Notes under the pieces: generated by a model | The model's database searches: none | Told to the model about the DNA's origin: nothing | The model's input: the letters and a program-made list of their open reading frames with translations, nothing else | Origin: VBOC01 sp964512655 | GTDB lineage: Bacteria; Bacteroidota; Ignavibacteria; UBA10030; SZUA-254 | Assembly (NCBI GenBank): GCA_964512655.1 | Contig: CAZEJT010000001.1 | Location: 682,001 to 746,000 of the forward strand | DNA: 64,000 bases | Direction: 5' to 3' | Shown here: positions 32,405 to 40,247 of the stretch, in pieces | How positions within the stretch are numbered: position 1 is the stretch's first letter | How the letters are laid out: each line of letters starts with the position of its first letter | Translations under genes and position numbers: made by a program

Positions 32405-34840
32405 CTATGTCCGTAGGCTTGCGTGAAGAGCGGAGTCTAGTTTATCGATGATCTTTTTCATGACCCCATCCACTTCTTGTTGTGTTAAAGTATGATCTTC
32501 GGACATAAACTCTAAAGCAAATGCACAACTCTTTTTGGAGGAATTGACCTGTTCGCCCATGTACACGTCGAACAGAGTCGCCTTCGACAGAAGGGGAGCC
32601 CCTGCGTCATGAATAACCTCAGCAATCCTTGCAATCTCGACCTGCCGGTCAACTGTTATGGCAATATCACGCAAAACTACAGGATACTTTGGTAAGCGAC
32701 GGTACTTGCGAATTCCTCCGGCGTGCTCGCGCAACGCTTCAATGGACAACTCGGCCACGAAGACCTCATCTTCGATATCGAATTGCTTCAATTCCTCGCG
32801 TCCCACCCTCCCGAAGTATCCGGCTTGTCGCCCATTAATTTCAACGGCTATCCCCATGTCAGTTAAAGCTTTGGTGGTAGAATAAGGAATAAATTTAATT
32901 TTGTCAAGGAAAATCTTATCGAGCAACGCCTCCACCTCCCCCTTTATATCTCCAAGATCGCATTTTCGGGGCGCGGCATGCCATCCTCTTGGGGAAGCCA
33001 TGCCAACCAACCCAATAATCACCCTCGAATCCTCTGTAAATCCGCCTGGGGCTGAAGGGTCTTCCATGCTCCCGTTCTTAAAATAGGTTTTCCCTATCTC
33101 AAAGAGTCGCAGATCATTCGCACCATGATCGATGTTGTGTCTGACTACAGCCAGCAGGCTCGGAATGAGGCTGGTTCTGAGGGCTGCCATATCCCTGCTG
33201 ATCGGATTGGCGATTCCCACATAGCGCTCTGATGCGAGTGCCGCAATTCCAACTTCGGTCATACTGTTTGTCACAATTTCATTAAAACCAGCACCTTCGA
33301 GCCAGTTCCTCAGGAACCCCTCGAAATCCCGGTCTGTCGAGCTCTCGGGATAATCAAGGAGGGTCTGCGTCTTGACAGGAACCTTGTCGTATCCGTACAC
33401 CCTCGCAATCTCTTCTATTAAATCAATATCCCGCTCAATATCCGGCCGCCGTGTCGGGACTTCGACCGATAGCGTGCGCCCTTCGGATTTTCCGGGCGGT
33501 TCATGGAGGGTCAATGAGTTTCTCTTAAGGAGTCCATAAATCTCCTTTCCTCCAAGAGATGTACCCAATACCTCATTCACCTTCTCAACCCTTAATTTTA
33601 TTTTTCTGGGTTGTATCTTCCGCGGATAAACGTCGATGCGTCCTTTCAGAATCTCACCCCCACAGAGCTCCCTAATAAGATATGCGGCCCTATCGGCGGC
33701 CCAATCAGTAATGTTGGGATCCGATCCCCGCTCGAAGCGCTGAGAAGCATCGGTCGAGAGACCCAGGTACCTCGATGTCCTGCGTATGCTCACGGCATTA
33801 AAGTGGGCACTTTCAATAAAGACGCACTTTGTTTTCGGAGTGATCTCCGTATTCGCACCGCCCATGATCCCTGCGATGGCTATCGGACCCTTCAGGTCGC
33901 AGATCAAGAGTTCCGATCCCCGCATGATACGGGTCTTTCCATCGAGGGCGACAAACGGCTGCCCGGGTGTCCCCGCCTTGAGAATGATCGATGCTCCGTT
34001 AATACGATCATAATCGAAGGCATGAAGGGGCTGGCCAATTTCCATTAAGACATAATTGGTTACGTCGACGACATTATTAACCGGTCGAATGCCAACTGCG
34101 CTCAGACGATTCCGGATCCAGGTGGGTGATTCACCAATCGTGACCCCCGAAACGATTCGTCCGGTGTATCGCGGGCACTTCAGCACATCTTCAATCACCA
34201 CCGTGACCATCGCCGAAACGTTTTTTTTGGCTTCCTTCAGCGGTTTTGCCGGAAGCCGAACCTTGCGTGAATAAATGACTCCGATTTCACGCGCGATTCC
34301 TACATGGCTGAGTGCATCTGGCCTGTTAGGAGTGATTCCAATTTCAAGCACGGTATCTTCCGTGCCAAGATACCGTGCAAGTGGAGTCCCGGGGATTGCT
34401 TTTTGATTGAGGAGCAGAATCCCGTCCCGATCGTCTCCGAGACCAAGCTCATAGGCGGAGCAGATCATTCCCTGAGAATTCTCGCCTCTGATCTTGATTG
34501 TTGACACGACAAAGGGACGGCCTTCCGGATCGTGCTGGTTGTGAGGTACTTCCGCGCCTTGAAGGGCAACAACGACGATCTGCCCGGGGGCCACATTGGG
34601 TGCTCCGCAAACGATCTGAAGATGGCTCCCTCCCGGATCCACCAGACAGACCGTAAGCCTGTCCGCCGAGGGATGACGCCTGACCTCGAGCACCCTCCCG
34701 ACCACCATGTTGGTATACTCAGCTCCCAGCTTTTCGATATCTTCCACTTCAAGACCGAGCATGGTCAGCCGTTCGGCCAACTCGTCGACGGAGGCATCGA
34801 TGTCGATATACTCCTTGAGCCAATTGACAGAAACTTTCAT
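32405..34840 (-). CDS. pheT: Phenylalanyl-tRNA synthetase beta subunit
   Basis: The 811-residue beta chain has the N-terminal tRNA-binding OB fold (about 40-150, with GRVLEVRRHPSADRLTVC), the B3/B4 editing region (about 210-390, with the GSDPNITDWA motif near 370) and the B5 domain. A catalytic-like core and the C-terminal anticodon-binding FDX-ACB domain (about 715-811, with KYPVVLRDIAITVD) follow. It forms the alpha2-beta2 enzyme with PheS, encoded 14 bases upstream. The length is normal for the family. Confidence 0.96.
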   Translation of the reverse strand: MKVSVNWLKEYIDIDASVDELAERLTMLGLEVEDIEKLGAEYTNMVVGRVLEVRRHPSADRLTVCLVDPGGSHLQIVCGAPNVAPGQIVVVALQGAEVPHNQHDPEGRPFVVSTIKIRGENSQGMICSAYELGLGDDRDGILLLNQKAIPGTPLARYLGTEDTVLEIGITPNRPDALSHVGIAREIGVIYSRKVRLPAKPLKEAKKNVSAMVTVVIEDVLKCPRYTGRIVSGVTIGESPTWIRNRLSAVGIRPVNNVVDVTNYVLMEIGQPLHAFDYDRINGASIILKAGTPGQPFVALDGKTRIMRGSELLICDLKGPIAIAGIMGGANTEITPKTKCVFIESAHFNAVSIRRTSRYLGLSTDASQRFERGSDPNITDWAADRAAYLIRELCGGEILKGRIDVYPRKIQPRKIKLRVEKVNEVLGTSLGGKEIYGLLKRNSLTLHEPPGKSEGRTLSVEVPTRRPDIERDIDLIEEIARVYGYDKVPVKTQTLLDYPESSTDRDFEGFLRNWLEGAGFNEIVTNSMTEVGIAALASERYVGIANPISRDMAALRTSLIPSLLAVVRHNIDHGANDLRLFEIGKTYFKNGSMEDPSAPGGFTEDSRVIIGLVGMASPRGWHAAPRKCDLGDIKGEVEALLDKIFLDKIKFIPYSTTKALTDMGIAVEINGRQAGYFGRVGREELKQFDIEDEVFVAELSIEALREHAGGIRKYRRLPKYPVVLRDIAITVDRQVEIARIAEVIHDAGAPLLSKATLFDVYMGEQVNSSKKSCAFALEFMSEDHTLTQQEVDGVMKKIIDKLDSALHASLRT

Positions 34841-34854
34841 TTATCAGGCTATTA

Positions 34855-35877
34855 TCAGAATTGCTTCAAGAATCTTAGGTCATTTTCAAAGAGGATCCTG
34901 ATATCATCGATCCCGTGTCGAAGCATTGCCACCCTGTCGACGCCTATCCCGAAGGCGTAGCCCGTATAGCGATCGGAGTCGTAACCGACAAACCGGTAGA
35001 CATTTGGATCTACCATGCCGCACCCCAGGATCTCAAGCCATCCGGTGTATTTGCAGACCCGGCACCCTTTCCCGGAGCAGAAAATACAACTGATGTCCAT
35101 TTCTGCGCTTGGTTCTGTGAACGGGAAATAGCTTGGCCGGAAGCGGTATTTGATCTCCTTTCCGAATAATTGCCTTGCAAACGAAAGGACCGTCCCCTTC
35201 AGCTCGCTGAATGTGACGCCCCGATCGACATAGAGTCCCTCGACCTGGTGGAAGAGGCAGTAACTTCGAGCGCTGATGGCTTCATTCCTGTAGACTCTGC
35301 CGGGAACTATCACGCGCACCGGAGGCTGCTGCTGTTCCATTACGCGGATCTGGCCGGGAGAAGTGTGGGTCCTCAGAAGATATTTCCCCGAAATGAAGAA
35401 GGTGTCCTGCATGTCACGGGCGGGATGGTCCGGGGGGAAGTTCAGAGCTTCGAAATTGTGATAATCATCCTCGATCTCGGGTCCCACCGCGATCCGGAAC
35501 CCCATCCCGAGAAAGATATTTTCAATGTCGAGGAGCGTTTGGGAAAGGGGGTGCCTGGAACCGATCCACCGGCTTCTTCCAGGGAGGGTCAGGTCAGTTC
35601 GAGACGACGGCGCGGCGGCAGGCCTCCAGGAAGCCTCTTTGTCATCGAGGAGCGACTGGACTAAGGCGCGGATCTCGTTCAGCTGCTTCCCCAGTGCAGG
35701 GCGCTCGTCGGGGGCTGCGTTCTTGAGAAGGTCGAAGAGAGAAGCGATTCTTCCCTTCCGGGAGAGGAATCGGATACGGAAGGATTCACTCCCGCCGCGG
35801 TCATGGACGGAAGTTATTTCTGAAAGCGCGTCCTGCCGGACCTGCTCGATTTCCGATTGTGGGCTAGCGACGCTCAT
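34855..35877 (-). CDS. pheS: Phenylalanyl-tRNA synthetase alpha subunit
   Basis: The 340-residue alpha chain has a coiled-coil arm (about 1-90) and the class II catalytic core. Motif 2 is near VIVPGRVYRNEAISARSYCLFHQVEGL. Motif 3 (FGIGVDRVAMLRHGIDDIR) lies near the end, after YRFRPSYFPFTEPSAEMDI and the C-x-x-C region CIFCSGKGCRVC, a zinc-like knuckle. It charges tRNA-Phe together with PheT. It follows rplT after a 43-base gap that contains a stem-loop without a T tract. Confidence 0.96.
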   Translation of the reverse strand: MSVASPQSEIEQVRQDALSEITSVHDRGGSESFRIRFLSRKGRIASLFDLLKNAAPDERPALGKQLNEIRALVQSLLDDKEASWRPAAAPSSRTDLTLPGRSRWIGSRHPLSQTLLDIENIFLGMGFRIAVGPEIEDDYHNFEALNFPPDHPARDMQDTFFISGKYLLRTHTSPGQIRVMEQQQPPVRVIVPGRVYRNEAISARSYCLFHQVEGLYVDRGVTFSELKGTVLSFARQLFGKEIKYRFRPSYFPFTEPSAEMDISCIFCSGKGCRVCKYTGWLEILGCGMVDPNVYRFVGYDSDRYTGYAFGIGVDRVAMLRHGIDDIRILFENDLRFLKQF

Positions 35878-35920
35878 GGCGCGTACAAGTCCTCTCAGTC
35901 ACTCGAGGGGACCCCGGGGT

Positions 35921-36274
35921 TCAGCGCGAGACGCCGGCGAACTTCACAATCTCAGCAAAGGCCTCAGGACTCCGGGAAGCAAGGTCGGACAATACCTTCC
36001 TGTTAATGACGACTTCTTTCCTGTCAAGCGCAGCCATCAGTCTCGAGTACGTAGTCCCATGCAGGCGTGCCGCGGCGTTGATCCGGGCGATCCAGAGCGT
36101 GCGGAACTCCCTCTTCTTCAGGCGCCGGTCCCGGTAGGCGTGTTGTCCTGCCTTGTCGATGTGGTGCTTCGCAACGGTGAGGACTTTGCTTCTCGAGCCC
36201 CAGTATCCTTTCGCGCGAGCGAGGATGCGCTTGCGCCGGCGGTGTGAGGCTACTTTATTCTGTGAGCGGGGCAT
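35921..36274 (-). CDS. rplT: 50S ribosomal protein L20
   Basis: The 117-residue, strongly basic protein is a typical L20: RSQNKVASHRRRKRILARAKGYWG at the N-terminus and KHHIDKAGQHAYRDRRLKKREFRTLWIARINAA in the middle. L20 is needed early in 50S assembly and in many bacteria represses the infC-rpmI-rplT mRNA. Such control is likely here but no leader structure was worked out. It is the third gene in the classic infC-rpmI-rplT order. Confidence 0.97.
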   Translation of the reverse strand: MPRSQNKVASHRRRKRILARAKGYWGSRSKVLTVAKHHIDKAGQHAYRDRRLKKREFRTLWIARINAAARLHGTTYSRLMAALDRKEVVINRKVLSDLASRSPEAFAEIVKFAGVSR

Positions 36275-36303
36275 AGTGTATGTGTCTCCTTATTCTGAAC
36301 TCG

Positions 36304-36498
36304 TCACGATTGAATCATGGTCTCGATCTTTTTCTGCTCCGTCTTATCGACGAGCGTGGCCTTACGGAGATGGCGCTTTCGCTTGCTCGATTTCGAAGAG
36401 AGGATATGGCTCCGGAACGCCTTGCGGCGCTTGAATTTTCCGGATGCGGTTCTCTTGAAGCGTTTTTTCGCTCCGGAATCTGATTTCATCTTCGGCAT
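36304..36498 (-). CDS. rpmI: 50S ribosomal protein L35
   Basis: The 64-residue protein matches L35: MPKMKSDSGAKKRFKRTASGKF, followed by the basic R-R-K-A-F-R-S-H-I-L segment. It is flanked by infC (12 bases) and rplT (29 bases), the standard order. Confidence 0.97.
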   Translation of the reverse strand: MPKMKSDSGAKKRFKRTASGKFKRRKAFRSHILSSKSSKRKRHLRKATLVDKTEQKKIETMIQS

Positions 36499-36510
36499 GA
36501 CTGTGTCCTG

Positions 36511-37071
36511 TTAGTGTTTTGGCTCTGCGCTTTCCTTTTGTTCGGCCTTTTTCTTCCCCCCGCGGTCGGGAGCGAAAATCATGGCCATGCTTCTCCCTTC
36601 GAGTTTCGCCACCTGGTCCACCTTGGCGACGTCTGCAAGCTGCTCGGCAAGCCGGCGCAGCATCTCCTCGCCGTGCTCCTTATAGGTTATCTCCCTCCCC
36701 TTGAACACAACCGTCGCCTTCACCTTATGGCCCTCTTCCAGGAACCGGCGGGCATGGCGGGTCTTGAATTCAAAATCGTGGTCATCCGTATTGGGATGGA
36801 AGCGAAGCTCCTTCAGCTGCGTGACGTGCTGGTGCTTCCGCTGAATCTTGTCTTTCTTTGTCTGCTCATACTTGAACTTTCCAAAGTCCATGATCTTGCA
36901 GACGGGCGGCACGGCATTGGGAACAATCTCGATCAGATCGAGACCCCGCTGTTGGGCAAGCTTTATTCCTTCAGCGGGAGTCATGATGCCCAGCTGTCCC
37001 GCATCATCGATGATGCGGACTTTGGGCACACGGATTTCTTCGTTGACGCGGACGCGGTCTGAACCCTTAAT
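36511..37071 (-). CDS. infC: Translation initiation factor IF-3, AUU start
   Basis: IF-3 separates ribosomal subunits and checks start codons. I place the start at ATT 37071-37069, giving 186 residues. The frame from there reads IKGSDRVRVNEEIRVPKVR, the standard IF-3 N-terminus; starting at the later GTG 37027-37029 would remove the conserved RVNEEIRVP block. The codon is preceded by an SD-like AGGAG seven bases upstream and shares one base with the TAA stop of thrS (ATTAA). AUU starts are the known basis of IF-3 autoregulation in other bacteria. Conserved middle segments LDLIEIVPNAVPPVCKIMDFGK and the C-terminal domain are intact. Confidence 0.93.
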   Translation of the reverse strand: MKGSDRVRVNEEIRVPKVRIIDDAGQLGIMTPAEGIKLAQQRGLDLIEIVPNAVPPVCKIMDFGKFKYEQTKKDKIQRKHQHVTQLKELRFHPNTDDHDFEFKTRHARRFLEEGHKVKATVVFKGREITYKEHGEEMLRRLAEQLADVAKVDQVAKLEGRSMAMIFAPDRGGKKKAEQKESAEPKH

Positions 37072-39004
37072 GATCTCTCTCCTGTGAGGTGATGAGTTTC
37101 TGAGTTATTTCATGCCTGAGCTTCTGAAGAAACGCTTCGGAGGTCATGTTGCCGACATTCCCCTTGGTGTGCTGCCGGACTGCTACCTCCCCCGCGGCTT
37201 TCTCCTTCTCTCCCACGACCAGCATGTAGGGAACCTTCTTCAACTCCCACTCCCTGATCTTGAAGCCGATCTTCTCGTTGCGCGAATCGGCCTCGGCACG
37301 TACGCCTTCCGCCTTCAGAAGATCGCAAACCCTGCCCGCATAGTCAAGCGAAGCATCGGTAATCGGAAGCACAACAGACTGTACAGGAGCCAGCCACGTG
37401 GGAAATGCACCCACAAAATGCTCGGTAATGATCCCGATGAACCGCTCGAACGATCCGAAGATTGCGCGGTGGATCGAAACGGGACGGCGGCGAGAGCCGT
37501 CTTCAGCGATGTACTCCAGCTCGAAGCGTTCGGGGAGCATCACGAAATCGAGCTGGATCGTCGCTACCTGCCACGAGCGGCCGATCGCGTCTTCGATCTG
37601 AATGTCGATCTTCGGGCCGTAAAATGCCCCGTCCTTCGGCTTGAGCGTGAAGTTGATATTCCTGTTCCTGAGCGCGCGCTCGAGGCTCGATTCGGCCTGT
37701 TCCCAGAGAGAAACGTCGCCCATCGCGTTGTCCGGACGGGTTGAGAGGTTGTACGAAGGCTTCAGGCCGAACACTGAGTAGAAATGCGACACCAGCTCGA
37801 TCAACCCGTCGATTTCCTGCAGAATCTGGTCGGGCCGGCAATAGATGTGGGCGTCGTCCATCGTGATTTGCCGGACCCTGAACATCCCGCCCAGCGCGCC
37901 GGAAAGCTCATTTCGGTGAAGCCTGCCGATCTCGGAGAACCTGAGCGGAAGATCCTTGTAGCTTCGAACCCTGTGGCGGTAGACGTACGTGCTCTCAGGA
38001 CAATTCATCGGCTTGAGGCTGAAGATCGTCTCTTCGTTCTCCAGCGTAAACATGTTCTCCCTGTAGTGGGTCCAGTGGCCGGATTGCTCCCACAGGTCCT
38101 TTTTCACCATGATCGGGGTGCTGATCTCCTGATACCCCCTCTTGTCAAGCTCAGAACGGAGAAATGCTTCAAGCTCGCGAAACACGATCATGCCCTTCGG
38201 GAGCCAGAACGGCGCGCCGGGCGCAATGTCATGAAATGCGAACAGCTCAAGTTCCCTGCCGATCTTCCTGTGGTCCCGCCTCTTCGCCTCCTCGAGACGG
38301 AAGAGATGCTCATCAAGCTCCTTCTTCGAGGGAAAACTCACCCCGTAAATCCGCTGGAGCATTTTTCGTTTCTCGTCACCCCGCCAGTACGCCCCGGCAA
38401 CGTGGAGCAATTTAATCGCCTTAATTCTTCCCGTCGACGGGATGTGCGGTCCGTAGCAGAGGTCGACGAAATTTCCCTGCTTGTAAAAGCTGATGACCTG
38501 GCCCTTCAGGCCCTCGAGCAGCTCGAGCTTGTATGGATCATCCTTCTTCCTGAAATAGGCAATCGCGTCGTCCCATGATTTTTCCTCCCGGATAAAGGGC
38601 ACGTCCCGCTTCGCGAACTCAACCATCCGCGCTTCGATGGCGGCCAGGTCTTCCGTCGAGAGGGAATGGTCGCCCATGTCGATGTCGTAATAGAAACCAT
38701 TCTCGATTGGCGGCCCGATCCCGAATTTTGTTCCCGGGAAGAGTGATTCGACCGACTCAGCCATGAGGTGCGCAGAGCTGTGCCAGAATGCGTACTTGCC
38801 CCCCGGGTCCTTCCACAGCAGGATCTTGAGGGTCCCGTCGCTCCCGAGTTTCCGCGAAAGATCCCATACCTCGCCGTTGAACTCAACTGCAAGGGCTTCT
38901 CGCGCGAGAGAATTCGAGATCGATTTCGCGACATCCAGGCCGGAGACGCCTTTCTCGAATTCCTTTACGCTGCCGTCGGGGAATGTTAATCGAATCGCTT
39001 CCAT
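37067..39004 (-). CDS. thrS: Threonyl-tRNA synthetase
   Basis: The 645-residue enzyme has an N-terminal TGS domain (IRLTFPDGSVKEFEKG), an alanyl-editing-like second domain (with HSSAHLMAESVE near 75 and the zinc-type CYGPHIPSTG near 180), and a class II core with motif 2 near RFSEIGRLHRNELSGALGG. The anticodon domain is C-terminal. I start it at ATG 39004; a longer frame to 39064 would run into tRNA-Val. It is the first protein gene after the tRNA cluster, and its stop TAA overlaps the infC start. Confidence 0.95.
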   Translation of the reverse strand: MEAIRLTFPDGSVKEFEKGVSGLDVAKSISNSLAREALAVEFNGEVWDLSRKLGSDGTLKILLWKDPGGKYAFWHSSAHLMAESVESLFPGTKFGIGPPIENGFYYDIDMGDHSLSTEDLAAIEARMVEFAKRDVPFIREEKSWDDAIAYFRKKDDPYKLELLEGLKGQVISFYKQGNFVDLCYGPHIPSTGRIKAIKLLHVAGAYWRGDEKRKMLQRIYGVSFPSKKELDEHLFRLEEAKRRDHRKIGRELELFAFHDIAPGAPFWLPKGMIVFRELEAFLRSELDKRGYQEISTPIMVKKDLWEQSGHWTHYRENMFTLENEETIFSLKPMNCPESTYVYRHRVRSYKDLPLRFSEIGRLHRNELSGALGGMFRVRQITMDDAHIYCRPDQILQEIDGLIELVSHFYSVFGLKPSYNLSTRPDNAMGDVSLWEQAESSLERALRNRNINFTLKPKDGAFYGPKIDIQIEDAIGRSWQVATIQLDFVMLPERFELEYIAEDGSRRRPVSIHRAIFGSFERFIGIITEHFVGAFPTWLAPVQSVVLPITDASLDYAGRVCDLLKAEGVRAEADSRNEKIGFKIREWELKKVPYMLVVGEKEKAAGEVAVRQHTKGNVGNMTSEAFLQKLRHEITQKLITSQERDH

Positions 39005-39027
39005 GAGCGGAGGAATCTGAACCTGAG

Positions 39028-39101
<74 letters not shown>

Positions 39102-39120
39102 GCACTACCCGGCCCAAGGG

Positions 39121-39206
39121 TGCCGGGGACCGGAATTGAACCGGTACTCCCCTTGCGGAGAACAGGATTTTAAGTCCTGTGCGTCTACCAGTTTCGCCAC
39201 CCCGGC
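39121..39206 (-). tRNA. tRNA-Leu (UAA)
   Basis: This is an 86-base class II tRNA with a long variable arm (TTCTCCGCAAGGGGAGT region). Acceptor arms are GCCGGGG/CCCCGGC. The anticodon stem CAGGA/TCCTG holds loop CTTAAAA, anticodon TAA, which reads UUA leucine codons. CCA is not encoded. Confidence 0.94.
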
Positions 39207-39245
39207 GATCGATGCTGTAACCCGCACCCGAGAAACACAACCGAG

Positions 39246-39317
39246 AGGCGCCGGGCGGATTCGAACCGCCGCATAAAGGTTTTGCAGACCTCTCCCTTAC
39301 CACTTGGGTACGGCGCC
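39246..39317 (-). tRNA. tRNA-Cys (GCA)
   Basis: The 72-base cloverleaf has acceptor GGCGCCG/CGGCGCC and D arm ACCCAAGTGGTAAGGG. The anticodon stem GAGGT/ACCTT holds loop CTGCAAA, anticodon GCA. The T arm is GGCGGTTCGAATCCGCC. The discriminator is U, which is standard for bacterial tRNA-Cys. Confidence 0.95.
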
Positions 39318-39330
39318 AACTATGCCAAAA

Positions 39331-39364
39331 TAAAGCCCCGCTACCTGGATGGGGGCGGCGGGGC
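39331..39364 (-). terminator. Intrinsic terminator after tRNA-Gly
   Basis: On the minus strand GCCCCGC (39364-39358) pairs with GCGGGGC (39341-39335), followed directly by TTTATTTT. It lies between tRNA-Gly and tRNA-Cys, so part of the transcripts from the tRNA-Gly promoter should stop here. Confidence 0.7.
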
Positions 39365-39411
39365 AGCTTCATGCCGAGGCGTACTGATCAGATCCTCTTA
39401 TGAGCGCCTCG

Positions 39412-39484
39412 AGCGGGAAACGGGATTCGAACCCGCGACATTCACCTTGGCAAGGTGACGCTCTACCAACTGAGCTATTCCCGC
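39412..39484 (-). tRNA. tRNA-Gly (GCC)
   Basis: The 73-base cloverleaf has acceptor GCGGGAA/TTCCCGC and D arm TAGCTCAGTTGGTAGAGC. The anticodon stem TCACC/GGTGA holds loop TTGCCAA, anticodon GCC. The T arm is GCGGGTTCGAATCCCGT. It is the first gene after a strong promoter. Confidence 0.95.
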
Positions 39485-39498
39485 ATTAAAAACACGAC

Positions 39499-39527
39499 AA
39501 TATACTGAAATTTTTGAGTCTGCGCAA
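39499..39527 (-). promoter_or_regulatory. Promoter of the tRNA-Gly/thrS-infC cluster
   Basis: On the minus strand a TTGCGC -35 box (39527-39522) and a TATATT -10 box (39504-39499) are separated by 17 bases. The expected start lies about eight bases before the tRNA-Gly 5' end, a fitting distance for a tRNA promoter. Confidence 0.7.
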
Positions 39528-39616
39528 ACAATCGGGATATTCCGCGCTGTTGGGGCGCCTTCGCGGGTGCGGCGCGGGATCATGCACGTGGTGCGGGGGT
39601 GCTCCGGGGCGTGCCT

Positions 39617-40108
39617 CTACCTCGAGATTTCAAGAATCTTATACTCGAGCGTTCCCGCCGGGACCTGGATCTTCGCTGATTCTCCCTCCGTTTTTCCCAT
39701 CAGACCTCTCCCCAGCGGGGAGGTCACGGATATCTTATTGCGCTCGAAGTCGGCCTCCTCCGGTGAAACGAGGGTATAGTAGACGATCTCATTCGTCTTG
39801 AGGTCCTTTAACTTAACCTTGGAAAGAATATAGACCTTATCGTTGGGAAGCTCTTTGCTTTCTATGATACGCGCGCGGGAAAGCGTATGCTCCAATTTGG
39901 CGATCTTTAATTCCAGATGCTGTTGTTCTTCCTTGGCGGCATCGTACTCCGCATTCTCCGAGAGGTCTCCATGTGCCCTCGCCTCCGCAATCTTCCGGGC
40001 CATCTCCGCCCGGCCGTTGAGCTTGAGTTCGTGCAACTCGCGCTCAAGTTCCACCAGGCGCTCCCGTGTGAGATACACGATGCCGTTGTTTTTATTGGCA
40101 TCCACCAT
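39617..40108 (-). CDS. greA: Transcription elongation factor GreA
   Basis: GreA rescues backtracked RNA polymerase by stimulating transcript cleavage. I start at ATG 40108, giving 163 residues, the normal length; the upstream in-frame extension is not conserved-looking. The N-terminal coiled-coil finger contains HGDLSENAEYDAAKEEQ near residue 50, with the acidic tip residues, and the C-terminal domain has SPLGRGLMGKTEGE. It is separated from ribBA by a promoter-like stretch. Confidence 0.95.
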   Translation of the reverse strand: MVDANKNNGIVYLTRERLVELERELHELKLNGRAEMARKIAEARAHGDLSENAEYDAAKEEQQHLELKIAKLEHTLSRARIIESKELPNDKVYILSKVKLKDLKTNEIVYYTLVSPEEADFERNKISVTSPLGRGLMGKTEGESAKIQVPAGTLEYKILEISR

Positions 40109-40212
40109 GACGCTGCCTCGTTCGGATTTCCTACGGGATTGTAGTGAGATAAAAAGAAAAGCCATCATTCCGGCCCGGCCTGAATGGTGGCTGAAGGATA
40201 TTCAGTACCTTT

Positions 40213-40241
40213 AATCTACCAAGCTCGTTATAGAAAAGCAA
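40213..40241 (-). promoter_or_regulatory. Possible promoter of greA
   Basis: On the minus strand TTGCTT (40241-40236) and TAGATT (40218-40213) are separated by 17 bases in the 139-base gap between ribBA and greA. The predicted start leaves a leader of roughly 100 bases. Confidence 0.45.
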
Positions 40242-40247
40242 GGGAAA

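Noticed and set aside
35889..35912. Stem-loop GTCCTCTC/GAGGGGAC between rplT and pheS considered as a terminator
   Set aside because: Neither side has a T run, and pheS follows in the expected operon, so it may be only a weak structure in the mRNA.
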